A stretch of DNA of 64,000 nucleotides from an uncultured bacterium (GCA_903857255.1 CAIODY010000081.1:1-64000), one strand, 5' to 3'. Counted from the stretch's first letter, positions 27,570-39,682 are shown. The notes: generated from the sequence alone by a model not told the origin. Program-made: numbers and translations.

Positions 27570-28961
27570 ATGTTAGACAACAAAAACGATATCGTAGTAG
27601 GCTTGGATATTGGCACTACAAAAATTTGCGCCATTGTTGGCAGACGAAATGAAAATAACAAAATCGAAATTCTCGGCATGGGAAAAGCTGATTCTGTTGG
27701 TATTGACAAAAATGAAGGCGTTGTAAATGTTGAGCAAACCGTTGCTGCTATTCGCAAAGCGGTGGATGAAGCTCGTGAGCAATCGCAAGTAGAAATAAAA
27801 TCGGTGTATGTGGGCATTGCTGGGCAACATATCAAAAGTTCACAACACACAGGCATTATCACTCGTCAGAATATTGATGAAACTATTAAGAATGCTGACA
27901 TTCAACGCTTAGTGGATGATATGTTTAAATTGCAAGTTGACCCAGGCGAACAAATCATTAATGTTATTCCGCAAGAATTTTCAGTAGATAATTCCCGAGG
28001 AATAAGAGACCCAAGAGGAACGCTGGGAACCAGATTAGCTGCTAATTTTCATGTGATTACTGCAAAAGTAAATGCAGTGAAAGTTTTGCAACGTTGTATA
28101 AAAGATGCAGGATTAATTGAAGCTGGAATTACTTTAGAACCATTGGCTTCATCAGCATCAGTATTGAGTGAAGAAGAAATGGATGCAGGTGTTGCATTGG
28201 TTGATATTGGTGGCGGCACAACTGATGTTGCCATTTTTAAAGATGGAATTATTCGCCACACTGGCGTATTCGGATACGGTGGAAATATCATCACTGAAGA
28301 TATTAAAGAAGGCTTAGGCGTAATGACCAAACATGCTGAAATGTTGAAAGTGAAATTTGGTTATGCCATGTCAGGAAGTGTTGATAAAAGCCAAAACGTA
28401 ACAATCAAAGGCATGAAGTGGAGAGATGCAACTGAAATTTCGTTGTACAATCTTTCTTTAATTATTCAAGCCCGAATGGAAGATATTATTGGCTCGGTAA
28501 AATCACAAATTATTAATGCAGGTTTCGACCATCGCAAATTAATTGCTGGTGTAGTATTAACTGGTGGCGGTTCGCAATTGCAATATTTGAAACAATTATT
28601 CGAATATCATTTAGGCATCAACACTCGTATTGGTCAGCCTTTGGAATACATCGCCAATAGCGATTTGAGTATTTATGCTAATCCATCCTACTCAACTGGT
28701 ATAGGTTTGGTTCGTAAAGGATTTGAAGACCCTGAACGCCGACCATTCCAAAACTTAGAAGTAAGCGAAGCACAACAAGCCGAAGAAGAATTTGCCCGAT
28801 TGGAAGCTGAAAAATTAGAAGCTGCAAAACGATTAGAAATTTTATCACAACAAACAATGGTGGTGGAAGAAACTCATAAAAAACATGGAATGAGTTTTTG
28901 GGGTAACATTTTAAAAACCACTACCAAAATTTTTGAAAGCGAAGAAGACACTAATTTTTAA
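27570..28961 (+). CDS. ftsA: Cell division protein FtsA
   Basis: VVGLDIGTTKICAIVG; VDIGGGTTDVAIF; VVLTGGGSQL. Confidence 0.96.
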   Translation: MLDNKNDIVVGLDIGTTKICAIVGRRNENNKIEILGMGKADSVGIDKNEGVVNVEQTVAAIRKAVDEAREQSQVEIKSVYVGIAGQHIKSSQHTGIITRQNIDETIKNADIQRLVDDMFKLQVDPGEQIINVIPQEFSVDNSRGIRDPRGTLGTRLAANFHVITAKVNAVKVLQRCIKDAGLIEAGITLEPLASSASVLSEEEMDAGVALVDIGGGTTDVAIFKDGIIRHTGVFGYGGNIITEDIKEGLGVMTKHAEMLKVKFGYAMSGSVDKSQNVTIKGMKWRDATEISLYNLSLIIQARMEDIIGSVKSQIINAGFDHRKLIAGVVLTGGGSQLQYLKQLFEYHLGINTRIGQPLEYIANSDLSIYANPSYSTGIGLVRKGFEDPERRPFQNLEVSEAQQAEEEFARLEAEKLEAAKRLEILSQQTMVVEETHKKHGMSFWGNILKTTTKIFESEEDTNF

Positions 28962-29009
28962 ATCACACACAAACCATAACTATCAACCAAAACAAACCAA
29001 CTTACCATC

Positions 29010-30590
29010 ATGCTTGAATTTAATATGCCAAAAAATCGCAGCTCAAAAATAAAAGTTATCGGTGTGGGCGGCGGCGGCACCAATGCCGTAAACCACATGC
29101 ATCGTCTGGGAATTAAAGACGTTGACTTAGTAGTAGCAAATACAGATATGCAATCTTTAGATGCCAGCCCCGTTTTAGTTAAAATACAATTAGGCGAAAA
29201 TTTAACCGAAGGTTTAGGGGCAGGCACTAATCCTGAACGTGGCAAAGCTGCTGCCGAAGAGAGTTTGAGCAACATCAACGAATTATTGAGTGTGAATACA
29301 AAAATGTTGTTTATCACTTGCGGAATGGGCGGTGGCACTGGAACTGGCGCTGCACCTGTAATTGCAGAAGCTGCTCGTGCCATGGGGATTTTAACTGTTG
29401 GCATTGCAACTACACCTTTTGATTTTGAAGGACCAAAAACTAAACGCCGTGCATTAGAAGGCTTAGAAGAATTGAAAAAACACGTTGATTCAACCATCGT
29501 GATTTCAAATGAAACTTTACGTGAAGTGTATGGCAACATGGATATTGATAATGCTTATTCAAAAGCAGATGATATTTTAGCCATCGCTGCAAAAAGTATT
29601 GCTGATTGTATCACTACTGTTGGAACAAAAAATGTGGATTTTGAAGATGTGCGTACAGCCTTAGCAAACAGCGGTGTTGCGATTATTGGTAATGGGATGG
29701 CTGCTGGCAAAGACAGAGCTTTGTGCGCTGCTGAACAAGCATTAGAATCGAAATTGTTATACGATAGAGATATTCGTGGCGCAAAATTTATTTTGATTAA
29801 CGTAACGTATGGTAATCAAAAAATCACTTTGGATGAGATGAATGAAATTGCAATGTTCATTTATGATAGAGCTGGTGAAGACGCTCAAATCAAACAAGGA
29901 CACGTATTTGATGAAACCTTAGACGATAAAATTTCCGTTTCTATCATTGCAGCAGGATTTGGAAATGGCGAAAGCAAAGTGAGTGCTTACATTAATAACA
30001 GAACAAATAATTCCAACGCACCACAAATGGTTTTAGAACACAATTTGCCTTTATCAACTCCATCAAACATGGTTGATTTTCAAATTGATTTTTCATCCAG
30101 CGATATTGAAATCACTAATCAACACGAACCTTTGATGAGTGCACAACCACAACAATTGTTTTTAGATTTATCGGCTGATGCTGAAAATAATTTTGATGCA
30201 CAAGAACAAAATATCAATGTAGTTGAGTTGCCGAAAATGGAATTGCCACAAGCTCCCATTGAATTGAACAATGTGCAATTTGAAGTTTCAAACACTAATC
30301 AAATTGATATTTATTCAACCGCTAACAAAGCTGTTATCAGTGCAGAAGCTGCATTAGAATTAGAAAAAATACGCAAAGCCAATGAAGAACGTGAATTAAG
30401 AAAGAAGGCTTTGAAAAGTATGAACTATCAATTTACACAACACAAAACAAGTTTTTCGGAAAAAGGAATGGAATTAGAACAAACGCCGCATTCATCGGAA
30501 AACAATATTAGTGAATATGCTTTTCGCCAAAACTCCAGTGGCGATTTTGAACTGAAAAAAAATCCGTTTCTACATGACAATGTAGATTAA
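29010..30590 (+). CDS. ftsZ: Cell division protein FtsZ
   Basis: GVGGGGTNAVNHM; GMGGGTGTGAAPVIA tubulin signature. Confidence 0.97.
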   Translation: MLEFNMPKNRSSKIKVIGVGGGGTNAVNHMHRLGIKDVDLVVANTDMQSLDASPVLVKIQLGENLTEGLGAGTNPERGKAAAEESLSNINELLSVNTKMLFITCGMGGGTGTGAAPVIAEAARAMGILTVGIATTPFDFEGPKTKRRALEGLEELKKHVDSTIVISNETLREVYGNMDIDNAYSKADDILAIAAKSIADCITTVGTKNVDFEDVRTALANSGVAIIGNGMAAGKDRALCAAEQALESKLLYDRDIRGAKFILINVTYGNQKITLDEMNEIAMFIYDRAGEDAQIKQGHVFDETLDDKISVSIIAAGFGNGESKVSAYINNRTNNSNAPQMVLEHNLPLSTPSNMVDFQIDFSSSDIEITNQHEPLMSAQPQQLFLDLSADAENNFDAQEQNINVVELPKMELPQAPIELNNVQFEVSNTNQIDIYSTANKAVISAEAALELEKIRKANEERELRKKALKSMNYQFTQHKTSFSEKGMELEQTPHSSENNISEYAFRQNSSGDFELKKNPFLHDNVD

Positions 30591-30612
30591 ATGAAAAAAT
30601 CGAAGTACCAAA

Positions 30613-30654
30613 AAACAAAAAGCTGTTAGAAATTTCTAACAGCTTTTTTGTTTA
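30613..30654. terminator. Bidirectional terminator between ftsZ and pth
   Basis: aaacaaaaagctgttagaaatttctaacagcttttttgttt. Confidence 0.88.
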
Positions 30655-30690
30655 ATCATTCGTAACAAATAATATATTCTACCTGATTTA

Positions 30691-31278
30691 TTACTCATTC
30701 ATTTTTGTCATCGTCAGTTCTATGCCAATAGTTCCAAAATTAAAAATCATGTCGGTGGCTTTTTTCATTTTGGGTTGCAGTTGGGTCAATTCATCTTTGG
30801 TAAATTTCCCCAGCACATAATTAACTTGCCTGCCTTTTGAAAATTCATTACCAATGCCAAATCGCAATCGAGGATAATTGTTTCCTTGTAATTCCAAATC
30901 AATATTTTTCAAGCCATTATGCCCGCCATCACTACCTTTGGGTTTCATTCGCAAAGTGCCTAAAGGCAAGGCTAAATCATCTAATACCACCAAACAATTG
31001 GCTTTGTCAATTTTCAATTCTTGCAAATAATAACGCACCGCTTTGCCACTCAAATTCATAAAAGTGGTAGGTTTAATAAAATAAAAAGTTCTGCCTTTGT
31101 GTTTTATTTCAGTAGTAAAAGCCAAGCGATGATTTTCAAATCGGAGTTTGTTTTCAGCAGCAATTTGGTCGAGCAGCATAAAACCAATGTTGTGCCTCGT
31201 GTTGTGATATTCATCACCCATATTTCCTAAACCTACAATTAAGTATTTCAATTTTAAAAAGATTAAATAGTGCTGCAA
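30691..31278 (-). CDS. pth: Peptidyl-tRNA hydrolase
   Basis: YLIVGLGNMGDEYHNTRHNIGFMLLD; KPTTFMNLSGKAV; GGHNGLKNI. Confidence 0.95.
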   Translation of the reverse strand: MQHYLIFLKLKYLIVGLGNMGDEYHNTRHNIGFMLLDQIAAENKLRFENHRLAFTTEIKHKGRTFYFIKPTTFMNLSGKAVRYYLQELKIDKANCLVVLDDLALPLGTLRMKPKGSDGGHNGLKNIDLELQGNNYPRLRFGIGNEFSKGRQVNYVLGKFTKDELTQLQPKMKKATDMIFNFGTIGIELTMTKMNE

Positions 31279-31518
31279 TCAAGTTGCCAAGCGTATTTAC
31301 AAAGCTTTGCAATTTTTTTCAAAAATAGTTAAAAAGCTGAAATGCAAAGCCGTAAGATTTTGATGAATGTTAAAAACAGCATTCTAATTAATTGTTCAAT
31401 AATAAAAAGATGGTGGTAAAAGAAATAGCCAATAGCCTTTCCAATTATTTTTAAGTGCATAAATTTATACGTTGAACCACGTATAGAAAATCAGAAAAAG
31501 AAAATTCAATTTTCAAAC

Positions 31519-33489
31519 ATGAAAGTTACTACACGACTAACACTTATCATTTCGGCATTGCTACTGCTTTTGGTGGCTGGCACTATTGTGTTTCAGCAAT
31601 CAATCAATCACAGCAGTTATAAATTAGCCGAAAATAAAAAAGCAGAAATTCATCAGCAAATGGAGCGATTATTAAATGCTGATGACAACAATAATTTAGC
31701 GCATTATTTTTCGAAATCGGAAAATAAAATAGAAGAAAATTTTGTTGAAAATAATTCTTCTGTAAAAAACAATGCGGCAGAAAATAAAATCGTTTCTACA
31801 AAAATTTGCGACACTGCTTTTTGCCAACATCTTTCCAAATTTATTGACAATTCTACCATTCAATTAACCAACAATTTTGGCAAAGATACTTTTGATGTTG
31901 CCTCATCAACCATCACTGTTTTTTATCCGTTGCTCAATGAAAAAAAAGAAGCCGTTGCTTATTTGCAAACTACTGTTCAACAGCCCGTATTTGCTGCATT
32001 TGCAACGTTTTTAAGCAAATACAATATCTTCTTTATTGCCTTCACTTTGGCTATTTTAGCACTCCTCATTTTAGCCATCACTTCTTATATCAACATGCCA
32101 CTGAATGGTATTTTCAATGCTATGAGTACGGGCAAAGAAAAATATTTAGAAAACATGGAAAAACGCACTGATGAATTTGGGCAATTATCGCGTTTGATTG
32201 CATTATCATTTAGCCAAAAAAGAAGATTGATGGATGAGGTAGATGAAAGAAAACAAACCGAAGAATCATTGCGTAAAGTGATTAAAGAATTGGAACTCAC
32301 CAGCGGTGAAAAAGAAAAAGCCGAACGTGCTGACCAAGCCAAATCTGAATTTATTTCCAACATCAGTCATGAACTGCGGACACCTATGAATGCAGTGGTT
32401 TCTATCAGTAGTATGTTGGCTTTAGAAAAATTAGATGACAAACAATCGAACTTGGTAAAGGTGTTGAATTTTTCAGCCCGTCAGCTTACTTCGTTAGTGT
32501 CGGATATTTTAGATTTTTCAAAAATTGAAGATGGTACTTTAGAAATTGACGAAGAACCATTTAATTTGTTTGCGGTGTGTACTGAAATAGTGCAAATGCA
32601 CAGTTTCAAGGCAAATGAAAATGAGCTGAAATTATTTTTTGATGAAGATGAATCGTTGAAACGCATGATAATTGGCGACCCACATCGGTTGAATCAAGTG
32701 TTGGTGAATCTTTTATCAAACGCTGTGAAGTTCACTGAAAAAGGGCAGGTTCATTTTTCTTATAATATCATCAATCAAGAAGATGATATTGCTGCTATTA
32801 AATTCATTGTAAAAGACAGTGGAATTGGCATTGCAAAAAATGATTTGGATAGAATATTCGAACGCTTCAATCAAGCTAATTCTGAAATTCATAAGAAATA
32901 TGGTGGCACTGGCTTGGGCTTAACTTTGAGTAAAAAATTAGTGGAGTTAATGGGTGGAAAATTAGAAGTGGAAAGTGAGTTGGGTAAAGGCTCTACGTTC
33001 TTCTTTACTTTAAAATTCCCAATGGCAAAAGTGGTTGACAGAACTGAAGAAAATAGATTAAAAACTGCATCGGGAACATTAGAAGGCTTGAAAGTATTGG
33101 TAGCAGAAGACCATGAAATCAACGCATTTGTTTTGAAACAATTTTTCAAACAATGGAAAGTAGATGCAGTGTTTGCTGAAAATGGAAAATTAGCATTAGA
33201 TGAATTGGTGAAAACCGATTTTGATGTGGTGTTGATGGATTTGCAAATGCCTATCATGGATGGCTTTGAAGCCGTTCAACGCATTCGCAATCATGCTGAC
33301 CCTAAATATAAAAAACTGGCAATTGTTGCGCTGACAGCCAATGCAGCCAAAGAAACAAGAGAGCATTTATTGAAAAATGGTTTCGATTTATTTATTTCAA
33401 AACCATTCGACCCCTCTAATCTGCATCAGATTTTGTACAACGTGAAAAAATATTACGTTGAATCGAAGCCCGATACATCAACGATGTAA
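31519..33489 (+). CDS. Hybrid sensor histidine kinase/response regulator
   Basis: FISNISHELRTPMNAV, DSGIGIAKNDLDRIFERF, GGTGLGLTLSKKLVELMGG, receiver VLMDLQMPIMDGFEA. Confidence 0.93.
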   Translation: MKVTTRLTLIISALLLLLVAGTIVFQQSINHSSYKLAENKKAEIHQQMERLLNADDNNNLAHYFSKSENKIEENFVENNSSVKNNAAENKIVSTKICDTAFCQHLSKFIDNSTIQLTNNFGKDTFDVASSTITVFYPLLNEKKEAVAYLQTTVQQPVFAAFATFLSKYNIFFIAFTLAILALLILAITSYINMPLNGIFNAMSTGKEKYLENMEKRTDEFGQLSRLIALSFSQKRRLMDEVDERKQTEESLRKVIKELELTSGEKEKAERADQAKSEFISNISHELRTPMNAVVSISSMLALEKLDDKQSNLVKVLNFSARQLTSLVSDILDFSKIEDGTLEIDEEPFNLFAVCTEIVQMHSFKANENELKLFFDEDESLKRMIIGDPHRLNQVLVNLLSNAVKFTEKGQVHFSYNIINQEDDIAAIKFIVKDSGIGIAKNDLDRIFERFNQANSEIHKKYGGTGLGLTLSKKLVELMGGKLEVESELGKGSTFFFTLKFPMAKVVDRTEENRLKTASGTLEGLKVLVAEDHEINAFVLKQFFKQWKVDAVFAENGKLALDELVKTDFDVVLMDLQMPIMDGFEAVQRIRNHADPKYKKLAIVALTANAAKETREHLLKNGFDLFISKPFDPSNLHQILYNVKKYYVESKPDTSTM

Positions 33490-33565
33490 GCCGATTGTAA
33501 AACCTACTAACTTCAACCTTCGATTAATCAATTCGTCTATCTTTGCGCCTCAAAATTTTTGAACA

Positions 33566-35155
33566 TTGAAGTACGCAGAAGAAATAAGTAAACGCCGAAC
33601 ATTCGCCATTATCAGCCATCCTGATGCTGGTAAAACTACACTCACCGAAAAATTTTTATTGTTTGGTGGAGCCATTCAAGTGGCTGGTGCGGTGAAATCG
33701 AACAAGATTAAAAAACATGCTACCAGCGATTTTATGGAGATTGAAAAGCAACGTGGAATTTCGGTGGCAACATCCGTTATGTGTTTTGAATACAATGGCA
33801 TTAACGTAAATTTATTAGATACGCCAGGGCATAAAGATTTTGCTGAAGATACTTATAGAACCTTAACCGCTGTTGATTCTGTTATCTTGGTGGTGGATTG
33901 TGTGAAAGGTGTGGAAGAGCAAACCGAGCGATTGATGGAAGTGTGCAGAATGCGAAATACACCTGTGATTATTTTCATCAATAAAATGGATAGAGATGGA
34001 AAAAATGCTTTCGATTTATTGGATGAATTGGAAGCAAAATTGAAAATAAAAGTTCGCCCATTAAGCTGGCCAATCAATATTGGTAGCACTTTCAAGGGTG
34101 TTTATAATTTGTATGACAAGACGTTGCAATTGTTTCAGGCAAAGCAAAAAGACGATGAAAAAATTACGATTGAAAATTTAGCAGACAAAAATTTAGATAA
34201 AGAAGTTGGCGAAACCGATGCTAATCAATTGCGCAGCGATGTAGAATTGATTGAAGGTGTGTATCATAATTTTGATGTGCAAGAATATTTAGGTGGGCAT
34301 ATTGCGCCAGTTTTTTTTGGCAGTGCGATGAATAATTTTGGTGTAAGAGAATTGTTGGAAACCTTTATCCAAATAGCTCCCAAGCCTTTGGCTCGACCAA
34401 CAGATAAACGTGAAGTATCGCCCGATGAAGATAAATTTACTGGATTTATTTTTAAAATTCATGCCAACCTAGACCCACGACACAGAGATAGAATTGCATT
34501 CCTTCGGGTTTGCAGTGGTAAGTTTGAAAGAAATAAATTCTTCCATCATGTGCGATTAGATAAGGATGTGCGTTTTAGCAGTCCGTTTAGTTTTATGGCT
34601 CGGAGCAAAAATGTGTTGGATGATGCTTTCCCTGGTGATGTGGTGGGATTGTTTGATACGGGTAATTTTAAAATTGGCGATACTTTAACCGAGGGCGAAA
34701 ACGTACTATTCACAGGCATTCCGAGTTTCTCACCCGAAATATTTAAAGAAGTGGTAAACAAAGACCCACTTAAAACTAAGCAATTGGAAAAAGGATTACA
34801 ACAATTAACCGATGAAGGTGTGGCGCAATTGTTTACCCAAAATATGGGGCACAAAAAAATCATTGGCACTGTGGGTGAATTGCAATTTGAAGTGATTCAA
34901 TATCGTTTATTGCATGAATACGGAGCAACAGTTAGTTTCGTTACATTGCCATATTACAAAGCCTGTTGGATAACTTGTGATGATGCACAAAAGTTGGAAG
35001 ATTTTTGCAAATTCAAAAATCAATTTTTAGCAAATGATAAAGATGGACGCTTGGTCTATTTAGCGCAAAGCAGTTGGTATTTAGATACCGAAAGAAAAAA
35101 TAATCCTGATATTCATTTTCATTTTACAAGTGAATTTATGAATGATGAAGGTTGA
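33566..35155 (+). CDS. prfC: Peptide chain release factor 3
   Basis: [49 protein letters not shown] start. Confidence 0.95.
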   Translation: MKYAEEISKRRTFAIISHPDAGKTTLTEKFLLFGGAIQVAGAVKSNKIKKHATSDFMEIEKQRGISVATSVMCFEYNGINVNLLDTPGHKDFAEDTYRTLTAVDSVILVVDCVKGVEEQTERLMEVCRMRNTPVIIFINKMDRDGKNAFDLLDELEAKLKIKVRPLSWPINIGSTFKGVYNLYDKTLQLFQAKQKDDEKITIENLADKNLDKEVGETDANQLRSDVELIEGVYHNFDVQEYLGGHIAPVFFGSAMNNFGVRELLETFIQIAPKPLARPTDKREVSPDEDKFTGFIFKIHANLDPRHRDRIAFLRVCSGKFERNKFFHHVRLDKDVRFSSPFSFMARSKNVLDDAFPGDVVGLFDTGNFKIGDTLTEGENVLFTGIPSFSPEIFKEVVNKDPLKTKQLEKGLQQLTDEGVAQLFTQNMGHKKIIGTVGELQFEVIQYRLLHEYGATVSFVTLPYYKACWITCDDAQKLEDFCKFKNQFLANDKDGRLVYLAQSSWYLDTERKNNPDIHFHFTSEFMNDEG

Positions 35156-35257
35156 GTAAACTTTCTTTTGAACCTTTTAAAAATAAAAAAGCGACTTACT
35201 AATAAAATTGTAAATAGCTTTTTACTAAATTCCTTTACAAACTTTATGAACTGAATT

Positions 35258-36019
35258 TTATTCAGCTAAAAAACTTGCCTTCACGTATTCTCTGTTCAAT
35301 CTTGCAATATTGGTTAATGAAATTTCTTTCGGACATTCAGCTTCGCAAGCACCAGTGTTGGTGCAGCTTCCAAAGCCTTCTTTATCCATCTGAGCCACCA
35401 TATTTAAAACACGGCTTGTTCTTTCAGGCTGACCTTGTGGTAGCAATGCAAACTGAGAAACTTTTGCTGATACAAACAACATTGCACTTGAATTTTTACA
35501 AGCTGCAACGCAAGCTCCACAGCCAATACAAGAAGCTGCTGCAAATGATAAATCAGCATCATCTTTTGGAACAGGCAAACAATTCGCATCCTGCGCATTG
35601 CCTGTATTTACTGATACGAAACCACCTGCTTGTTGAATTCTATCGAATGCACTACGGTCAACAACCAAATCACGAATAACTGGAAAAGCCGCAGCCCTCC
35701 AAGGTTCTACGGTGATGGTATCGCCATCTTTAAATGCTCTCATGTGCAATTGGCAAGTAGTTGTGGCATCCCAAGGTCCGTGTGCACGACCATTGATGTG
35801 CATGCTGCACATACCACAAATACCTTCGCGGCAATCATGGTCAAACGCAATAGGTTCGCCATTTTCAGCAACTAATTGTTCATTCAATACATCAATCATT
35901 TCCAGAAAACTCATTTCACTGGAAATATTTTTTACTTGATAATTTTCAAAATTTCCTTGTGCTGTTGCGTTTTTTTGACGCCAAACTTTCAAGGTTAAAT
36001 TCATGTTGTAATGTTCCAT
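35258..36019 (-). CDS. sdhB: Succinate dehydrogenase/fumarate reductase iron-sulfur subunit
   Basis: [31 protein letters not shown]. Confidence 0.95.
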   Translation of the reverse strand: MEHYNMNLTLKVWRQKNATAQGNFENYQVKNISSEMSFLEMIDVLNEQLVAENGEPIAFDHDCREGICGMCSMHINGRAHGPWDATTTCQLHMRAFKDGDTITVEPWRAAAFPVIRDLVVDRSAFDRIQQAGGFVSVNTGNAQDANCLPVPKDDADLSFAAASCIGCGACVAACKNSSAMLFVSAKVSQFALLPQGQPERTSRVLNMVAQMDKEGFGSCTNTGACEAECPKEISLTNIARLNREYVKASFLAE

Positions 36020-36021
36020 CG

Positions 36022-36474
36022 TTATATTTTTTCTTTCAAAAAATTATTTGTCTTTATTGTTATTCTGTCTTTCGAATCAACAAGTTTAAGCAATTTCAAA
36101 TAGCTAGGTTCTGATTGAATTTTTGGAACTCCACTTGAACCAACTATTTTGCATTCCAAATTATTCATTGCCACTTCGTGTTTCAAAAACAAGATTGACT
36201 CATAAATTTGTTTTACTCCATTTAAAATTTTACCTCCTTTCAACTCTATAAAAATGGACTTATCTAAAACAAAATCATTTTTCACTTTTCTATTTATTTG
36301 CAACAAGAAGTCACATCGTTTTTCACCTTCTTTTTGCGCTACACATTTATCAACTATTACAACTGCTATCTTAGCTCCTTTCTCATTTTCTAAATGATAT
36401 TTCTTGCCATTTTCTTCCACAACAACTTGCTGACGAACATCTTCTGACCTTATACAATTTGCAATTAAACTCAT
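36022..36474 (-). CDS. PD-(D/E)XK-like putative nuclease, overlapping the ATPase gene
   Basis: [10 protein letters not shown]...[15 protein letters not shown] overlap with upstream ORF. Confidence 0.6.
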   Translation of the reverse strand: MSLIANCIRSEDVRQQVVVEENGKKYHLENEKGAKIAVVIVDKCVAQKEGEKRCDFLLQINRKVKNDFVLDKSIFIELKGGKILNGVKQIYESILFLKHEVAMNNLECKIVGSSGVPKIQSEPSYLKLLKLVDSKDRITIKTNNFLKEKI

Positions 36475-37595
36475 TTCTCACTAATCCTTTCTATTTCAAA
36501 CAAATCATTAAATTCCTTATTCATAATATCCGAAACGCCATCAATTCTGTTAGCCTCAATCAATCCGGTTTCTTTATCAATAATACTCTCCGCTTTTCCA
36601 TTGCTCAAATAATAAGCACTCACATCATCTGGATTCAACCAATATTTTTCATCAATAATTTTCTTTGTAGCCGTTTTGTTTTTTTGCCCAACTTGATATG
36701 CGTACATCAAATTGTTTAATGCAGTTAAGATGTATGGGCTATGAGTACAGTACATTACAGAATTTGATGTTCGATTTATAACCTCTGAAATAAACTTAAC
36801 CAATTCGTATTGCGTCTTTGGGAACAGATTTAATTCTGGTTCTTCTATTAAATGAAAACAGAACTGTTTATCTACATTCTCTTTGCTCTTATTTAGTAAT
36901 ACTAACAATAAGGGCAGCACACTCTGGAAGCCACTTGCAGACTTTTTTAGTTCAATTGTAAAATCATTTTCAAACGTAACAAAATCCTCCTCTCCCGAAA
37001 ATTCATAAGAGATTCCAAGAAAATCGAAATTATATTTTTGAACTCCAAATCGAGAATACTGATAAGCAGTTCCAAATTTTCTTAAGGATTGGTTTATCAC
37101 TAATTCCTTTGAACCCATGAAGGAAAATGAATTATTATTAACCAAGTGAACCAATATTCTTTCTGCTGGGTAATAAGTTTTTTGAGTTACTAATTTTAAA
37201 ATATCAATGAAAAGCAAAGCTTTTTTACTGTATCCATTTTCTGAAATATATTCCTCTTCACTTGTTAAATTGAATAAATCAATTTGCTTTTTCAATTTTG
37301 GCGAAAATTCTTTTGTTGCTTTTAATTTCACAAAATGAAATTGATAATTTTCAGAATGAAATTCAATAATTGAATTTTCTGAAACAAGTTTTTCAAGACC
37401 TTCATTCACTAATTCATTTCTAAAATTTCTACTTTCGCTTACAATATAAGAAACGTCATTTATGATGGCTAACAACTTCGCCACAGTACTTTTGCCAGTT
37501 CCCTGTTCACCAATAAGAACATTAACCCTCTTAAAATTAAAAGTGGTTTCCTCTCTAAAAGGTCCAAAGTTTTTTATGGTTAATGTTTCTTTCAA
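36471..37595 (-). CDS. AAA family (ABC/SMC-like) ATPase
   Basis: Walker A IGEQGTGKSTVAK; SASGFQSVLPLLLVLL; HLIEEPELNLFPKTQ; CTHSPYILTALNNL. Confidence 0.9.
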   Translation of the reverse strand: MKETLTIKNFGPFREETTFNFKRVNVLIGEQGTGKSTVAKLLAIINDVSYIVSESRNFRNELVNEGLEKLVSENSIIEFHSENYQFHFVKLKATKEFSPKLKKQIDLFNLTSEEEYISENGYSKKALLFIDILKLVTQKTYYPAERILVHLVNNNSFSFMGSKELVINQSLRKFGTAYQYSRFGVQKYNFDFLGISYEFSGEEDFVTFENDFTIELKKSASGFQSVLPLLLVLLNKSKENVDKQFCFHLIEEPELNLFPKTQYELVKFISEVINRTSNSVMYCTHSPYILTALNNLMYAYQVGQKNKTATKKIIDEKYWLNPDDVSAYYLSNGKAESIIDKETGLIEANRIDGVSDIMNKEFNDLFEIERISEK

Positions 37596-37610
37596 TTTGT
37601 AATTCTAAAA

Positions 37611-39587
37611 TTATTTGTAGTTTCTCGAAGAAGGTTTAATCACTTCATATTTCAAGTCTTCTTTGTTCAAATCCCATTTGCAATCGCCAACCATTTCCCA
37701 TGCAGCTACATACATGTAATGTGCATCATCACGTAATGCTTCACCATCTTCTGTTTGTGATTCTTCACGGAAATGTCCGCCGCAACTTTCTTTTCTATCC
37801 AATGCATCCATGCACATCAATTCGCCCAACTCGATGAAATCAGCCACCCGATTGGCTTTATCCAATTCCGGATTGAAAGATTCAATTTCACCTGGAATAC
37901 GAACATTGCTCCAAAATTCTTTTCTCAATTGTTGAATTTCAAGAATTGCTTCTTGTAATCCTTTTTCATTTCGTGCCATTCCGCATTTATCCCACATAAT
38001 TTTTCCCAATCGCTTGTGAAAACTTTCCACACTTTTAGTGCCTTTAATGCTCATCAATTTATTGATTCTTTCAGCAACTTCTTTTTCAGTTTTTTCAAAT
38101 GCTTCGTGTGTGGTTGGAATGGCTTTCACACTGATTTCATCAGCTAAATAGTTTCCAATTGTGTAAGGAATTACGAAATAACCATCCGCCAAACCTTGCA
38201 TCAAAGCTGATGCTCCAAGTCGATTAGCTCCATGGTCACTAAAGTTGGCTTCACCTAATGCATATAAACCTTTAACTGAAGTCATCAATTCATAATCAAC
38301 CCATAATCCACCCATTGTATAGTGAACCGCAGGATAAATTCTCATCGGCACTTCGTACGGATTTTCACCAGTAATTTTGGCGTACATATCAAACAGGTTT
38401 CCGTATTTTTCTTTCACCACTTCTTTTCCTAAAGCCAACATGGTTGCATCATCGGGGTGATGATTGCCTTGTTTTGATGCTTCTGTTTTCCCATAACGCA
38501 TCATGTTGAATTTGAAATCCAAGTACACCGCTTGCTTGCTTGCACCAACGCCGAAACCTGCATCACAGCGTTCTTTTGCAGCTCTTGAGGCAACATCACG
38601 TGGCACTAAATTTCCAAACGCAGGATATCTTCTTTCTAAATAATAATCACGTTCTTCTTCTGGAATTTCGTTTGGTTTACGAGTATCGCCTTGTTTTTTC
38701 GGCACCCAGATTCTTCCATCATTACGCAATGATTCACTCATCAAAGTCAATTTACTTTGATGGTCACCACTTACCGGAATACAAGTTGGGTGAATTTGTG
38801 TGAAGCAAGGATTTCCAAATGCAGCGCCGCGGCGATGAGCCTTCCAAGCCGCTGTAACATTGCTGCCCATTGCATTTGTAGATAAATAAAATACGTTGCC
38901 ATAACCACCAGTACACAACAAAACGGCATGACCAAAATGACGTTCCAATTTTCCAGTTACCAAATCACGAGCAATGATGCCACGAGCTTTGCCATCAATC
39001 ATCACCACATCCAACATTTCATGGCGTTCAAAATTTTCAACTGTTCCTAATCCCACTTGACGATTCAATGCAGAATATGCACCCAACAAAAGTTGCTGAC
39101 CAGTTTGTCCAGCAGCGTAGAATGTGCGCTGCACCTGCGTTCCACCAAATGAACGATTGCTCAACATACCACCATATTCACGGGCAAACGGAACCCCTTG
39201 TGCCACACATTGGTCGATAATTGCCGAACTCACTTCCGCCAAGCGATGTACATTTCCTTCACGGGCTCTGTAATCGCCACCTTTAATGGTATCGTAAAAT
39301 AAACGGAACACAGAATCACCATCATTCTGATAATTTTTTGCAGCATTGATGCCACCTTGCGCTGCTATCGAATGCGCTCTTCGAGCAGAATCTTGGAAAC
39401 AAAATGTTTTCACTTTGTAACCTAATTCAGCCAACGAAGCAGCCGCAGATGCGCCAGCCAAGCCAGTTCCGACCACAATTATTTCTAAATTTCTTTTGTT
39501 GGCAGGGTTCACCAATTTGCAATGACCTTTGTAATCAGTCCATTTTTTTTCAAGTTCTCCTGCTGGAATTTTAGCGTCTAAATTCAT
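37611..39587 (-). CDS. sdhA: Succinate dehydrogenase/fumarate reductase flavoprotein subunit
   Basis: [47 protein letters not shown]. Confidence 0.95.
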   Translation of the reverse strand: MNLDAKIPAGELEKKWTDYKGHCKLVNPANKRNLEIIVVGTGLAGASAAASLAELGYKVKTFCFQDSARRAHSIAAQGGINAAKNYQNDGDSVFRLFYDTIKGGDYRAREGNVHRLAEVSSAIIDQCVAQGVPFAREYGGMLSNRSFGGTQVQRTFYAAGQTGQQLLLGAYSALNRQVGLGTVENFERHEMLDVVMIDGKARGIIARDLVTGKLERHFGHAVLLCTGGYGNVFYLSTNAMGSNVTAAWKAHRRGAAFGNPCFTQIHPTCIPVSGDHQSKLTLMSESLRNDGRIWVPKKQGDTRKPNEIPEEERDYYLERRYPAFGNLVPRDVASRAAKERCDAGFGVGASKQAVYLDFKFNMMRYGKTEASKQGNHHPDDATMLALGKEVVKEKYGNLFDMYAKITGENPYEVPMRIYPAVHYTMGGLWVDYELMTSVKGLYALGEANFSDHGANRLGASALMQGLADGYFVIPYTIGNYLADEISVKAIPTTHEAFEKTEKEVAERINKLMSIKGTKSVESFHKRLGKIMWDKCGMARNEKGLQEAILEIQQLRKEFWSNVRIPGEIESFNPELDKANRVADFIELGELMCMDALDRKESCGGHFREESQTEDGEALRDDAHYMYVAAWEMVGDCKWDLNKEDLKYEVIKPSSRNYK

Positions 39588-39603
39588 CTGTTTAATTTTT
39601 TTT

Positions 39604-39682
39604 GAACGCAGATTTTTATGATGATTAAGATGAGTTAAGATTTATCTGCGAAAATTATAACTATCATAATTAATCAGCGTTC
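39604..39682. repeat. Palindromic intergenic element between sdhC and sdhA
   Basis: gaacgcagatttttatgat...atcataattaatcagcgttc outer arms; inner cgcagat...atctgcg. Confidence 0.75.
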
